From: Sipunculus nudus
Lineage: Eukaryota; Annelida; Sipuncula; Golfingiida; Sipunculidae
Assembly (NCBI GenBank): GCA_026874595.1
Contig: CM049310.1
Coordinates: 69,823,556-69,887,555, forward strand
Length of the DNA: 64,000 nucleotides
Direction of reading: 5' to 3'
Under the pieces are notes generated by a model. That model was not told the origin of the DNA and searched no databases. It saw only the letters and a list, made by a program, of their open reading frames with translations. Below, piece by piece: positions 34,437 through 46,040 of the stretch; within the stretch, counting starts at the first letter, position 1, and each line of letters opens with the position of its first letter. The translations under genes were made by a program, and so were the position numbers.

Positions 34437-36748
34437 CTGCATACGAGATTAGATACATTAGGACTCAGGCGTGGATTATTTAGGGATTTATTTATATATG
34501 TATATTTCTATGGATATATGTATATTTCTATATTTGAGTTTTCATGAACTATGAGCTCCGATTGTTTAACTCTGAATGAGGCTCGAATTATGAATAATTT
34601 GATAACAAATAAATAAATTAATATGATATGATATAATACAGAAAAAATACTAGTTAAGGAAAATTTAAAAATGGGCCGAATGTCTTGGCTAATTTTCTAC
34701 ATAGCCAGCTCGAACACAACTACTTGCACACCTTGTCCAGGAGTATGAAAATGATTGATAAATGAACAGCACACTCTGGAACGATGCAAAAAGAACAGAT
34801 GTAAGGCTTACTGTGCATTACTTCATATTCCTCGGCTTATTTTCTCGATTATAACACTATTTGTTTCGCATGGGTACCATGTTCGCAATCTTACAATGCA
34901 GTTATCGGCACATAGTATATCCATTGTCACATTGATTGTTTAATATGCGGGCTAAATCTTAACAATGTGAAGAGGACCTACAAAATTGAGAAGGAATTCT
35001 TGTCCCCTATAGGCAGATATTATGAACGAAAGGATTAGATGTATAACGTCAATCTTAGATATACAGGAAGCGTAGAATATATGTTGTTGTGTATTATTTC
35101 AATCCTTCGTCTTTTATTTCTACTTCTGTACCTTAAGGCGTGGTTGCGTAGATAACATACATAAATGCCCATGAGGTTTCTTGTTCATGGTTTCATTTTT
35201 GTAATAATTTCCCTTTCGTGAGTATCGCGAATTTGAAACCGTCGCGAACAAAAAGCCACCCAATGTATTTTATATACAAGGCCCCAGAGAACTGCTGTCG
35301 TCCTGACACCTTATTCACAACCTCTTCAGTCTGATTTGGTTTCTAGTGTTCCTTCTATCGTTCGTTGTTCATTTTACTTTTTTTTACCATTTACATTTTC
35401 AACTTTTGGCTCACTGAGCAGCAGTTAACCATCTAATTGGTCTATCATTGATCTGGTCGAGAACGAGCTGACTTGATCAGCAGTCCTGATCTTGCTATTG
35501 TTCTCATTTGCATTTTATTTACAAAAAGGCAAAATATGGCTTACACCTCGTTTCATGAAAGATCTAGACATAACTGCAACAATCGTTAATTATGTACGGT
35601 GTTGTAAGGGCTTACATCAAACCAATGATGATATTTATGCTTGATTAATTCGATGTGTGCCATCCTGTAACTGTTAGTGAATTCTAATAACATAAACGTC
35701 ACTGTAGTTCCAAATGATAAAGTGAAAATTCCCAGCAGACTGGCTACATCAGTGAAAAACAGACCTCAGCATCAACAATGAGCTGCTTACTTTTAGGGAC
35801 GGCTTTTCGTCATTTCAGAGAAACTTGAAACTGTACATTGTTACACTGGTTGTCAAGAATCGTCTGTAGGAGTATCGGCAAATCAAATCTTGCATTCATT
35901 AACTCAACAAGATCTTTGTCCTTTTTGTATTTCATTCATTTCTTCCTGTACCTGTAAAGCAGCCTGCCCTGTAGTGTAGAGATATAAATCAAATTCTCTG
36001 GCACATCATCAAATGGATCCTGGCAGAGCGTGAACATATAATCTTTTAATAACATGACGATTTTCCCTTAACTCTAAGAGGTGCAGAGTGTCTTGAAAGT
36101 TTCACCAATTATCTCAGTGGTCTTTTCTTTGTTTCTCATATAAATGTGTATATAAAGAAGACAATGTCGCAAGATTAATTGTTTAAGATATGGTGTACCG
36201 ATTTTCCGCACTGTAAAACAAATGCCCCTGTCACAACCTTATGCGCTCTCATCCCTGCCCCGGTCAACCTTGATATTTTTTTCTGAAATATAGTGACAGC
36301 GACGTGTCCTGTGATATTTCGCATTATAAACAAATAGGTCTCAGTATGCCAACATGCGAACGTGAACGAATGAGTCGGCCTGCCGCCAAAAAATTGGAAG
36401 GCAACTTGATGACTGCAACAAGTAACATCTTTGTACAAAGGTAATTTCTGGGAATCTGAGAAAGTATCTGGCCATTAAGAATCCATGATACATCGAATGC
36501 AAACTTCAGTTGCTCTATGGATGATAACACCAGATAGGTTTAGAAACGGAGGTCAGCGTGACGTGACATAACTATATATTCTCTTAAGGGAGAGTGGGTG
36601 CTTCCTGACCGTAACTATGATTACTTTTCTCTGATTATTATATCAAGTTTAATTCACATCTTCAAAACATCGACAAACGTGCGTTGTTTATATATAAAGA
36701 TGCATAAAGAATGCTTGCTTAAGTGAAGATTAGATGATATGTACGTAC
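34437..36748. other. OATP intron, nothing recognised
   Basis: 2.3 kb of intronic sequence. Apart from a CGCGAATTTGAAACCGTCGC motif near 35227, shared with the 11.8-12.2 kb segment, no element or exon is evident. Confidence 0.55.
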
Positions 36749-36851
36749 CCAGTATCTGCATTCATGTAGAAATCGACGTGAAAAGACAGAAGGTAGCTTC
36801 CAGCGAAGAAGCCTACAGCCGGGCCAAACACTTCCCCTAGATTCACCATAG
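36749..36851 (-). pseudogene. SLCO: OATP pseudogene, exon for TM5
   Basis: The acceptor is CATATGTTTGCAG-like and the donor GTACGT. It encodes MVNLGEVFGPAVGFFAGSYL and LSFHVDFYMNADT. G-P-A-x-G-F-x-x-G-x-x-L is the conserved OATP TM5 motif. It is open, with phase 1 in and 2 out. Confidence 0.92.
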
Positions 36852-37029
36852 CTGCAAACAGGACTGCATTTGCAACATATGTTTGTTTTATGGCATAAAT
36901 CAATCGAAAACTTTGTTTGTATTAAATGTTGCACAAAAAATAACATAATATACAATGTCATTTTATCAAACGGCACACCGCTGGCTACACCGTAGTACCA
37001 CCGGTTATTCCAAATATATGTATTATCAG

Positions 37030-38445
37030 ATTTTGGTAAATTAGGAATAAATCGAGATTCAACCATCACATTCTCTGACGTAATTCAATCATCACAATCT
37101 CTGTCGTGATTCAACCATCTAACTCTCTGTCGTGATTCAACCATTTAACTCTCTGTCGTGATTCAACCATCACATTCTCTGTCGTGATTCAACCATCACA
37201 CTCTCTTTCATGATTCAACCATCAAACTCTCTGTCATGATTCAGCCATCGCACTGTCTGTCATGATTCAATCATCAAATTCTCAGTCGTGATGCAACAAT
37301 CACACTCTCTGTCGTGATTCAACCATCAAATTCTCTGTCGTGATTCAACCATCGCATTCTCTGTCGTGATTCAACCATCAAATTCTCTGTCGTGATTCAA
37401 CCATGACATTCTCTGTCGTGATGCAACCATCACATTCTCTGTCGTGATTCAACCATCGCACTCTCTGTCATGATTCAACCATCACATTCTCTGTCGTGAT
37501 TCAACCATCACATTCTCTGTCGTGATTCAACCATAACATTCTCTGTCGTGATTCAACTATCGCACTCTCTGTCATGATTCAACCATCAAATTCTCTGTCA
37601 TGATTCAACCATCAAATTCTCAGTCGTGATTCAACAATCACACTCTCTGTCATGATTCAACCATCACATTCTCTGTCGTGATTTAACCATCATTTTCTCA
37701 GTCGTGATTCAACAATCACACTTTCTGTCATGATTCAACAATCACACTCATTGTCATGATTCAACCATCACACTCTCTGTCGTGATTTAACCATCACATT
37801 CTCTGTCGAGATTTAACCATAACATTCTCTGTCGTGATTCAACCACTTAACTCTCTGTCGTGATTCAACCATCACATTCTCTGTCGTGATTTAACCATCA
37901 CATTCTCTGTCGTGATTTAACCATCGTACTCTCTGTCGTGATTCAACCATCAAACACTGTCGAGAATCAACCATCACGCTCTCTGCCATGATTAAACCAT
38001 CACACTATCTGTCGTGATTCAACAATCACACTCTTTGTCATGATTCAACCATTACATTCTCTGTCGTGATTCAACAGTCCCACTCTCTGTCGTGATTCAA
38101 CCATCACATTCTATGTCGTGATTCAGCCATCACATTCTCTATCGTGATTCGACCATCAAATTCTCTGTTTTGATTCAACCAACAAACTCTCTGTCGTGAT
38201 TCAACCATCACTTTGTCTGTCGTGATACAACCATCACACTTTTTGTCGTGATTCAACCATCACATTCTCTGTCGTGATTCAGCCATCACATTCTCTGTCG
38301 TGATTCAGCCATCACACTCTGTCATGATTCAACCATCGCACTCTCTGTTGTGATTAAACTAACACACTCTTTGTCATGATTAAACCATCACACTCTCTGT
38401 TTTGATTCACTATCGCACTCTCTGTCGTGATTCAACTAACCCCAC
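37030..38445. repeat. 26-bp minisatellite, about 53 units
   Basis: The unit is GATTCAACCATCACATTCTC followed by TGTCGT. Variation is concentrated in ATCACAT (ATCAAAT, ATCGCAC, ATTTAAC) and in TGTCGTG/TGTCATG. It lies in the intron between the TM5 and TM4 exons of the OATP pseudogene, starting about 180 bp from the former. Confidence 0.95.
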
Positions 38446-39129
38446 ATCGAAAGTACACAAGTTTACATTTGCAAGACTCTTAGTTGAGATAAAAGGTAAT
38501 AGACAGAGGCGTAAACGTGTTTTTTTCTATTCAATTGACTATATTTGTTATGTGGTTGAGTTAATTTATACCCATACGTCTTTATGCATGATGATAATAG
38601 AAAACTGAATAAAAATATTTTTTTATCTCATATACAGCATTATAAATATGGGAAATATGATCGCGTAAACTCTTAGAATTCAATAAGAACCTTTCATAGC
38701 AACCAACATCATCGTCGTATATGCATCATGATTTTTACATGGTGTTTTCTGCGTTAAAGAACATGAATGTTATCTGTATTTACATACAGAAAACGCTATC
38801 GTGGCATGACTGTATATTATAAAAATAAAAGTTTTAGACCGTTCCGGTAATAATTCTTATCTGCATGGCTGGTTCCTCAGTTTCAGTTTATATTTATATT
38901 TTAGGACCAACTTGACTACAGAAGAAATGGGGAAGGTAAACGACTATAAAAAGATATCATTACGGACTTTCCTAAAAACAATAAATAAGCTCCTTCCCAT
39001 CTTTACCCGCTTGTCCACAAATTTCATTTGTTCCGTTACCATATTTAACCAAGGTTGTCGAAGTGCCGTTATTGTACCCTGAGACTTCACTTCATAAAGC
39101 TGAAAGCATATCTTTTACTTATTACATAC
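38446..39129. other. OATP intron right of the minisatellite
   Basis: 700 bp of AT-rich sequence with no recognised feature. Confidence 0.6.
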
Positions 39130-39294
39130 CCTGATATACAGGCGAATCTTTGGCCGGAACATTGGAGTCAATGAAAACGATCGCGAGGCTGTACACCGAC
39201 GTGGCACCGATCCCGTGCAGTATCTGACCCAGGATGATTACGTACAAGTAGACATATAACCCCGAGCTCGTCTGGTCTCACATAGTTGTGTTGC
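39130..39294 (-). pseudogene. SLCO: OATP pseudogene, exon for the first large loop end and TM4
   Basis: The acceptor is TTTGTTCCTCAG and the donor GTATGT. It encodes SSGLYVYLYVIILGQILHGI and GATSVYSLAIVFIDSNVPAK, ending SPVYQ. The G-Q-x-L-x-G-I-G-A-x-x-x-Y-x-L motif is typical of OATP TM4. TGA at 39278-39280, six codons into the exon, interrupts the frame; the exon is otherwise open. Its 165 bp keeps phase 1 to 1. Confidence 0.92.
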
Positions 39295-39855
39295 CTGAGG
39301 AACAAATTGAGGTAGGGTACGCCTTAAATCTGATCTCAAGGGTTAGTACAAGAAAAAGGTTTACATATATTTCTTCTGCATATTACTGTTAGAAAGATAA
39401 TAAACTGAACTAATATATATTAATGATTTACAGAAAACGGTTAATACAAGGATCTTTTCAAGAGGACGTGCGTCAATCGTGGGCGAAGACCAACCATTAC
39501 TGAGAATTCGGACCAAGTACAAAGACATGCAGATGCTTTTGTCTTTTCCAAAGGGAAATACTTATACCATCTATTAACATTTGAAATGTTTGAATATCTG
39601 TAACACATTAAGCCTTTGGAGACAAATCCAGAGATAACTTGTGGTAATTGTACTCAAATAACCCAATATAATGTCAAGTGCAAACTAAGTGCCAAGGCCA
39701 CCTTAAACAAGTCAGATGCTGCAAGCAATGTTTATTCGAAGAAACTTTGCTGAAGTATACAAAATTAACAAGTCAAATGCTTGAGAGTCATTATATTTAT
39801 ATGATATATCAGGTTATATAATCAGTGACACGGTCAGTTGGACCATTTATCATAC

Positions 39856-39960
39856 CTGTGACGTCACAAGTATCCTTAACGACAGACCCATATTCGTACG
39901 AGCCTGAAGTAAACTGGGGTAAAGCCATTAACAGGGATCCCATCGACATGATGAATGCGG
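39856..39960 (-). pseudogene. SLCO: OATP pseudogene, TM3 exon
   Basis: The acceptor is CTTCCTTTTCAG and the donor GTATGA. Its 105 bp encodes AFIMSMGSLLMALPQFTSGS and YEYGSVVKDTCDVT. The G-x-L-x-x-A-L-P-x-F motif with the following Y-E-Y is the OATP TM3 region. It is open and enters and leaves in phase 1. Confidence 0.92.
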
Positions 39961-40264
39961 CTGAAAAGGAAGATCACCTCCAACACTTAATGTCTGCCAG
40001 TGCAATTTTATAAAACAAATTTATAATGATCCTGTCTTCAAGCGGCATATTTTTGTATACTGTATTGTATCGTTACAGTCCTAGGTAAGTACTTTTTACA
40101 TTCAAAAATAACAACATTGACCGCAACACATTCAAATAATTAATAATAACAAGTTTGTATCTATAATAAACAATAAATATAATAAAAAAGCAATAATATA
40201 CGAAAGATTTAATATTCTTTAAACAAGGATTACATGTCTCTGATATGAAAGCATATATGCTTAC

Positions 40265-40440
40265 ATATGGCTATAATGCGTGGTTGGTGGAAATAAGAGC
40301 CGAACATGGTCACTGGTAGAACAAGGAGGCCCATTGAGAGAGGGTAAGCGCTGGGTATAAGACCCGACTGAGAGCTGGACAGATCGTAGCGACGTTCAAG
40401 GTCCGGGATATTCACTTTGTTATCCCATTAACGACGAAAC
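40265..40440 (-). pseudogene. SLCO: OATP pseudogene, exon for end of TM1 and TM2
   Basis: The acceptor is TTTTAATTAG and the donor GTAAGC. It encodes FVVNGITK and, in the next frame, VNIPDLERRYDLSSSQSGLI followed by PSAYPLSMGLLVLPVTMFGS. The V-N-G...E-R-R-x-x-L-x-S-x-Q-S-G-L-I signature is nearly invariant in OATPs. One base is missing in ACAAAGTGAAT (about 40412-40420; ACAAAGGTGAAT would be in frame). The exon is 176 bp where phase 1 to 1 requires 177. Confidence 0.94.
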
Positions 40441-41035
40441 CTAATTAAAACAGAATTGACAAAACAATGTATAAATGATTATGATTATATAAAGATTTAC
40501 CACCAAAGATGGAATGGCCTGTTTACTTTATATTTCACCATATATGATCTTATCGATAAAACTAGTGTCTTCATTTTTATCATGTTTGATATTGATATTT
40601 CACACAAATAACAAAACTATGGCAAAATCGAAACTACGATATAAAATTCGTTATTCGGCAGAGGGACCCGTTCGCTTTATTACAAGGAAAGAGAAACAAA
40701 TATTGCAGGTTTATGGTTTGGCGACACAATCCACTTGATAATAACAAGCTTTAATTTGACGATTGTAAAAAGAAATTATTATGGACTTTATAGCAGAGAA
40801 AGCATTTGAAGAGTTTTACTGTCCATTCAAGATGAAAGCAACTGTCAAATTATCGAAAAAATAAGGTTTTTGCAGCATAAAAATCTAATTTAAAATTATC
40901 TGTTTGTGCAAACACACATTTTGCTTTCATACTCTACAAATTAACTGTGCCTTAAAGAAGTAGACTCGTTTACATATTTATATATCAGCATTCAACGAGA
41001 TGAAAGATTGACAGCATTGCATTTGGTATACTCGC
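40441..41035. other. OATP first intron
   Basis: 600-bp AT-rich intron. Its donor is GC (CAG/GCGAGT at 41030-41035), a form used by a minority of introns, or a decayed GT. Confidence 0.6.
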
Positions 41036-41180
41036 CTGCCACGAACGACATCGAGGCCAGCCACGCAGTCAGCACCTTTGGGTTATTGCAAAACTGTACA
41101 TAACGGGGAGTACACTTGTTGTACCCGTATCTGTGTTGCTGGTTCTCCCCCTCCTCTGTGACTCACGGGATCTCTGACAT
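41036..41180 (-). pseudogene. SLCO: OATP pseudogene, N-terminal exon and start of TM1
   Basis: A frame from ATG at 41180-41178 reads MSEIP, then a TGA (41163-41165), then GENQQHRYGYNKCTPRYVQF, CNNPKVLTAWLASMSFVAG. R-Y-G-x-x-K-C-x-P-x-x-x-Q-x-F-x-N-P-K is the standard OATP entry into TM1. Length 145 leaves phase 1, which fits the next exon. If the true start was upstream of this ATG, or the exon begins after the TGA, then that stop is not a lesion. No promoter was recognised. Confidence 0.82.
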
Positions 41181-42116
41181 GTTCTTGTGAAACTGATGTT
41201 GATAATGCAAGTTCCTAAAACGAGTAGTATGTAATGAGGATACAGTTCCATAAAAAAAATATGTAGATCAGAAATTTTGAAGGATATTGATAGAATACTG
41301 TTAATATTAAACTTCAAACCTCGAATAGCTGGGGCAAACTAGAAAAGCAGTTCAGAAAATTCACTTAGGTTTAAAACATGATAGATTAATAATGATTAAA
41401 TACACTAATTAACGATACATAGCAAGATGTTAAGAGCATCCGTGCCCGCTGAGAAAAGAACAATTAACCTGTAAGATTTTACAGGCCAGGGTGAGTCAGA
41501 GCGATATGGACTTCGAGGTAGAATATAGTACGTGTGATATATCATACATGGTTTATACACCCGACCCTCTCAGGGCAAAGTGAAATATGAGCTATATGTC
41601 AAAGGTCACCCTAGGTAAATGGCCAGCCACGGGTACTCGGTCAGTCGTAACCACATGAAAATGTAGATTAGCTTAAAACTACCCGACCATATGATAGCGC
41701 TATGTCTTGCTTTCATATGAAGGATGTTGACGGTAAGGGAATCGTTTGTACCTCCCGCCTGTCTGTAGATTCAAAGGTCTCAGATTTGTAAATTGAACTT
41801 ATGTAAGTATTGTTTCATGTTTTCCTTAATTTTTAAAAAATTGCTGGTCTGGGACCCCTGAAATACAAATGTTCTATATGCCAGGAATGTGCACAACATT
41901 TTAGTATATATGGAATGTTTGTAATTTCTTATACTGGTTGATTTTACCAATATTTGACTACAAATTCCGCATACTTTTAACAGCAACAGAACATCTCTGT
42001 GCAGCATGGTAAATTTGGGTGAATATTACCTGGTCTAACATTGTAGACATGAAATTTAAAAAAGGTCCGTTTTTTTCTAATTCTTGGCTTCATGGATCTC
42101 ATATGAATATACATAC

Positions 42117-42177
<61 letters not shown>

Positions 42178-44083
42178 ACTATTATTAGACTGATAACTGT
42201 ATTCGAAATATGCAACCATGCCCACAACTTATTATATCCATAAAGATAGTCCTTCTCACGGTGTGTATAAGACTAAATTAGTTGATGAATTACATTCAGA
42301 GTCATACCATTATTAATTTTTTTAATATGCTTGGATTATTATCGGACAGCAAAGTCAGAAGAGTACAATGCACGAAAATGACTGATAACTTGTCAATCAT
42401 TATGCTAAATTTCAAGATGGTCCAAACAGCCCTTAATATAAGAGATATGACCATTATATATATTACATTTTTCTTCAGTCAATTTCCATTTAACCAACAA
42501 ACACATACTCTTTGTTGTCGCTATTGGATGACTAATTTGTAAAGGTAAATAAAGTATAAGAGCAGCTCACCTATTTGTCGATGAACTCTCACTGTGACCA
42601 TAAGATTCTTAAGGAGACTATTGTTTCGCTTGATGGACCACACATGCAAGCCGACTAGAAAGGATGATGAAGGGCACCCTCGAACGAACCCATCAGAAAC
42701 GGCTCAAAGTGTGTCCGCTTTGTTGCGCAGACCGTGTCCTCGCTAACTTGAATTAGGAATGTTTCTCGGTTTGGTTCATAGTATGCGTCCTGATAGAACC
42801 ATCACGGTGTTCTTACCTTAAGACCATCCCCGGTGACCTTGGCCTATAGAATTTATAATAAAGACACGATATGCCTGTATTCGTGAAGCGTTAATGACAG
42901 GTGAAACAATTCTATAGGATTGGTAAACTAAATTTTAGAATGATTCATGAATCTATACCTGAGAGAACAGAATAATCGCAATTTCTGCAACAAGACTGAA
43001 TACTCACAAGGACAGGAGGAGGGGGTTATAAAGAAAGCAAACTCTCATTGGCTGAGTCATTTTAACCTATTTTGCGGAATTAAAGTAAGTTTCGTATTTA
43101 TATCAGCTTCTTTTTCCATTGACAAAACTTTTGTCGGAAACTACAAAGAAATGGAATATAAGCATGTACTAGAACAATATGATATTCAAAACGCACCACA
43201 TCTAGAAGAAAAACTAGAGCTAGATAAAAATTACTTTAAAAAATCATTCACAGGTTGTCCCTGGAGTACCTCACATAATTCATATTTTCTGACTGTGATA
43301 TTTGCTATTTGCTTTTATCAGTTTACATATGACACAACATAGTATTTTGCGAAATGTCCTTCACCTGTTTGACGTGATCAACATTCAATGAACGATAAAC
43401 GTGATTTTTTGTCGCCGTGATCCATTTATATAATACAACTGTATAAGTATTCTACGGCTTAAGCAGTGGCTTAGCAAGGTTCCATGAAATCGTTCATACA
43501 TAGGTATGGGTCACAGAATGAAAACTCTCAAACTCCAGATTATGATCTTTAAGACTGACAATAGCCAGGAATGTGTCAATGGTTACTCCCAGGTTAGTTT
43601 GAAAATCACGCAATGTAATGACTGTCGTAAGTGTAGGCGTGTCCTTCATTCAAAACTTTAAATAGATTTTCTTGTAAATTGAACGATTGCATATTTCGGA
43701 TCATGGATATTTGCTTTCAGATACTTAAGACATGAAAACCCACCCGAAACTCACACGTTGATTATCTAAATGTTCAAATTTCAGCATAATACTTTGTTCT
43801 AAAATTGGTATCCTAAAATTGTTTTTTTTTCGTTGCCCAAGACATGCAGCACCACGTATAACTAATTTTTAGTGACCGTTTCTCCATTGATTATTCTCAA
43901 ATTTAGAACGCCCGGTGATCTTGGATATTTTTTTCCGATGCAGTAGACTTCTGCCGATAACTACAACTTGACTCACGGGATTTGCTTCATATAGATAGAT
44001 TCTTAGAGATAGTTCTATGGATCGTTTTGAAAATGAGTGTACCTAATAAAAAACAAGAAATTTCTGACATCGGAGATGCTTTA
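41181..44083. other. Intergenic sequence upstream of the OATP pseudogene
   Basis: 2.9 kb without a supported gene. 42121-42174 is an (AT)n microsatellite. The plus-strand open frame 42947-43342 (131 codons) has no recognised motif and no splice or codon support, so it is not called. Confidence 0.5.
42120..42175. repeat. (AT)n microsatellite
   Basis: An uninterrupted AT dinucleotide run of about 54 bp. Confidence 0.97.
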
Positions 44084-45144
44084 GTATCCCCAGACAATTA
44101 AGGCATAACCCCTTCTAAAATAGGCCCCTTCTTCAGAAGAATATACTGACATTTGACAAGGGCAAGGCCTCCAGGGTTAAGGTCACAAATGTTTGAACTT
44201 GTCCGACATCTTAGTGGAGACAATTTGTGCATCAGTTCGAAAAAAAAATGTCAAAAGTTAAGGAGTTCCCAATAATTCTTCAAGTTTTATTTTAAAAGCA
44301 AGGTCAAATCACTTGTCTTGAAAAATCCGAGATATTGCCGGAAATTTTGAAGGAAAATGATGCAGCAATTAAAAAAATATGGGGTGAACGAAATCGTTTA
44401 TATTCGCAGATTTAAATTTGTAGACCAATATCAAAGTCACCAGTCTTCAACAATGTCTGAGATCTTTGTGGAAACAATCTCTGTGTCACATTTGAAGAAA
44501 AATGATAGGGTACTTCAGAAGTTATCGGATTCACAAAAATCCTATATATCGGCAGAAAAAAAAACCCTAATGGTTAAGGCCACATGTTTTCAAACTTGTT
44601 AGACAACTTATCATCTGACATATTTTATTTTGATTTTCAGACAATAATCCCATGATCACATGCAAAAGAATGTGGATATATTCAAGATCATTGCCACTCT
44701 CATAATATAGGTAATCCTATAACATATATCTATGCATGTGCATAATAAGAAAAAAAAACAAAGAATGGTCAAGTAAAGGAAAATAGGTGGCGCTATTAAT
44801 ATCCTGTGCTAGATAAAGCTATCCAAGATCTTTGGTCGTCCTAATTTTTGAACAAATCCATGCAATCTGTCGTGAGATATTTAAGATTTTGTGTGATTTT
44901 CACCAACAATGGACTTATTAAAGATCATGGTCACTCACCTTGTAAAGGTCATGACTCCGTTTTAATAAGCCTCTCAACCATGGATATTATTTTCTGAATA
45001 TAAAAATCTATGCACATGTTTATTTTTATAAATATCCATGAAATATTGTTTGAGTTATCTAGCAGACAAGATTTTTCTCCGGCGTCGGTGGTGGTGATGG
45101 GACCGTGCTGAAACCGTAGTATCCCCGACTTTGTCTGGGGACAC
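44084..45144. mobile_element. Non-autonomous element with 14-bp inverted ends
   Basis: The left end GTATCCCCAGACAA (44084-44097) and the right end TTGTCTGGGGACAC (45131-45144) are inverted copies matching at 13 of 14 positions, 1061 bp apart. The right end also forms its own hairpin (ATCCCCGAC...GTCTGGGGA). The interior includes AGGTGGCGCTATTAAT (44786) and CACTCACCTTGTAAAGGTCATGACTC, relating it to the GGTGGCGCCACC family. No transposase frame was found, and no clear target duplication is visible. Confidence 0.6.
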
Positions 45145-46040
45145 AATAAATATATATATATCTGCCTGAATTAAATTCCCAGCATTTACTAATCCGATGG
45201 TCTCATGCAAACTGCCTACCTCCTAGTAATGAATGCTTTAAGCAAAAAATTTACTGATTAAAACAACATGCAATGGCGCATGGATATTATTTTCTGAATA
45301 TAAATATTAACTGGACCTGGTTCTCTGGAAGGCATGACTTCTAACATATTATCCTGCTGGACAAAATATGTTATCGTTATCAAAAGCATATACTTCGTTT
45401 AAAAAAAAAATAACCCACTTTTCAAGTACAGAAATGTAGTTACGGGTATGACCTGCCATCCGTGTTAGATTCAGTAGATGTAAGGGTTCAATTGTTCAAA
45501 ATAAAACTTTGCCCCGTTACATAGTCACGCAGTCAACCGTATCCCTACCCCAAGACATCCCTATTGCCTTGTATGTAGAGCATGGATACCAGTGACCCGA
45601 AAAAGTCTATAATATCATCTTTATAATACAGAAATCATTGAGACAACCGTCGGGCACATATGCATATATGTACGGCCAAATAGGTAAGCTCTTCACATAT
45701 CTTAAAAAGGAAGATATTTCGTAATATGGATAAGAATTTCCATATAAGTTTAAGTAATACTTATCACATGAGAGATTATTGTGATTATAAGTTTCTTTTG
45801 TAACAGGGAAACCAAAGATAAGATATTCAAGGAAGGTAAGCCGGAAAAAATAATATCATTTTTAGATCTAATGATATATTCTAAACAAAATAATAACCCA
45901 TACAAATTCGCAAGTTGAAGACAACGTTTTAGCCTTAAAATTGAATTTTTGTTTATATTAAGTAAAAACGGTAAAGAATAATCCATGATTTAATGAGGGG
46001 TTTCTATATTTCTTTATAGGCACACTGGAAACTGGTAGAA
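45145..46040. other. Intergenic sequence, nothing recognised
   Basis: AT-rich; no supported feature. Confidence 0.5.

Larger units (their letters stand above)
14522..41180 (-). pseudogene. SLCO: Non-processed pseudogene of an organic anion transporter (OATP/SLCO)
   Basis: Twelve exons in correct order encode most of an OATP, a 12-TM major facilitator protein of the plasma membrane that moves amphipathic organic anions. Recognisable parts are RYGYNK before TM1, LERRYDLSSSQSGLI, DPRWVGAWCLG, the Kazal-like cysteine-rich loop (PVCGADN, YFSPCHAGC), GSCETGCNAMPIFL and the end region PIIYGAVLDSACL. Exon boundaries have acceptors ending in AG and mostly GT donors. Phases agree across nearly all junctions, so this is a duplicated or unitary gene copy, not a retrocopy. 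Lesions: in-frame TGA at 41163-41165, 39278-39280 and 34325-34327; in-frame TAA at 28079-28081 and 27909-27911; 1-bp deletions near 40415 and 28016; a frame mismatch between the 29495 and 28738 exons; and no exon found for TM8. Introns retain many repeats. It is very unlikely to make a full transporter. Collapsed haplotypes or sequence error cannot be excluded for single lesions. Confidence 0.88.

Noticed and set aside
37030-38445. CRISPR-like array of 26-bp repeats
   Set aside because: The units are directly tandem with no unique spacers and the genome is eukaryotic; it is a minisatellite.
42947-43342. 131-codon plus-strand open frame
   Set aside because: No recognisable domain, no splice or regulatory support, and composition like the AT-rich surroundings.
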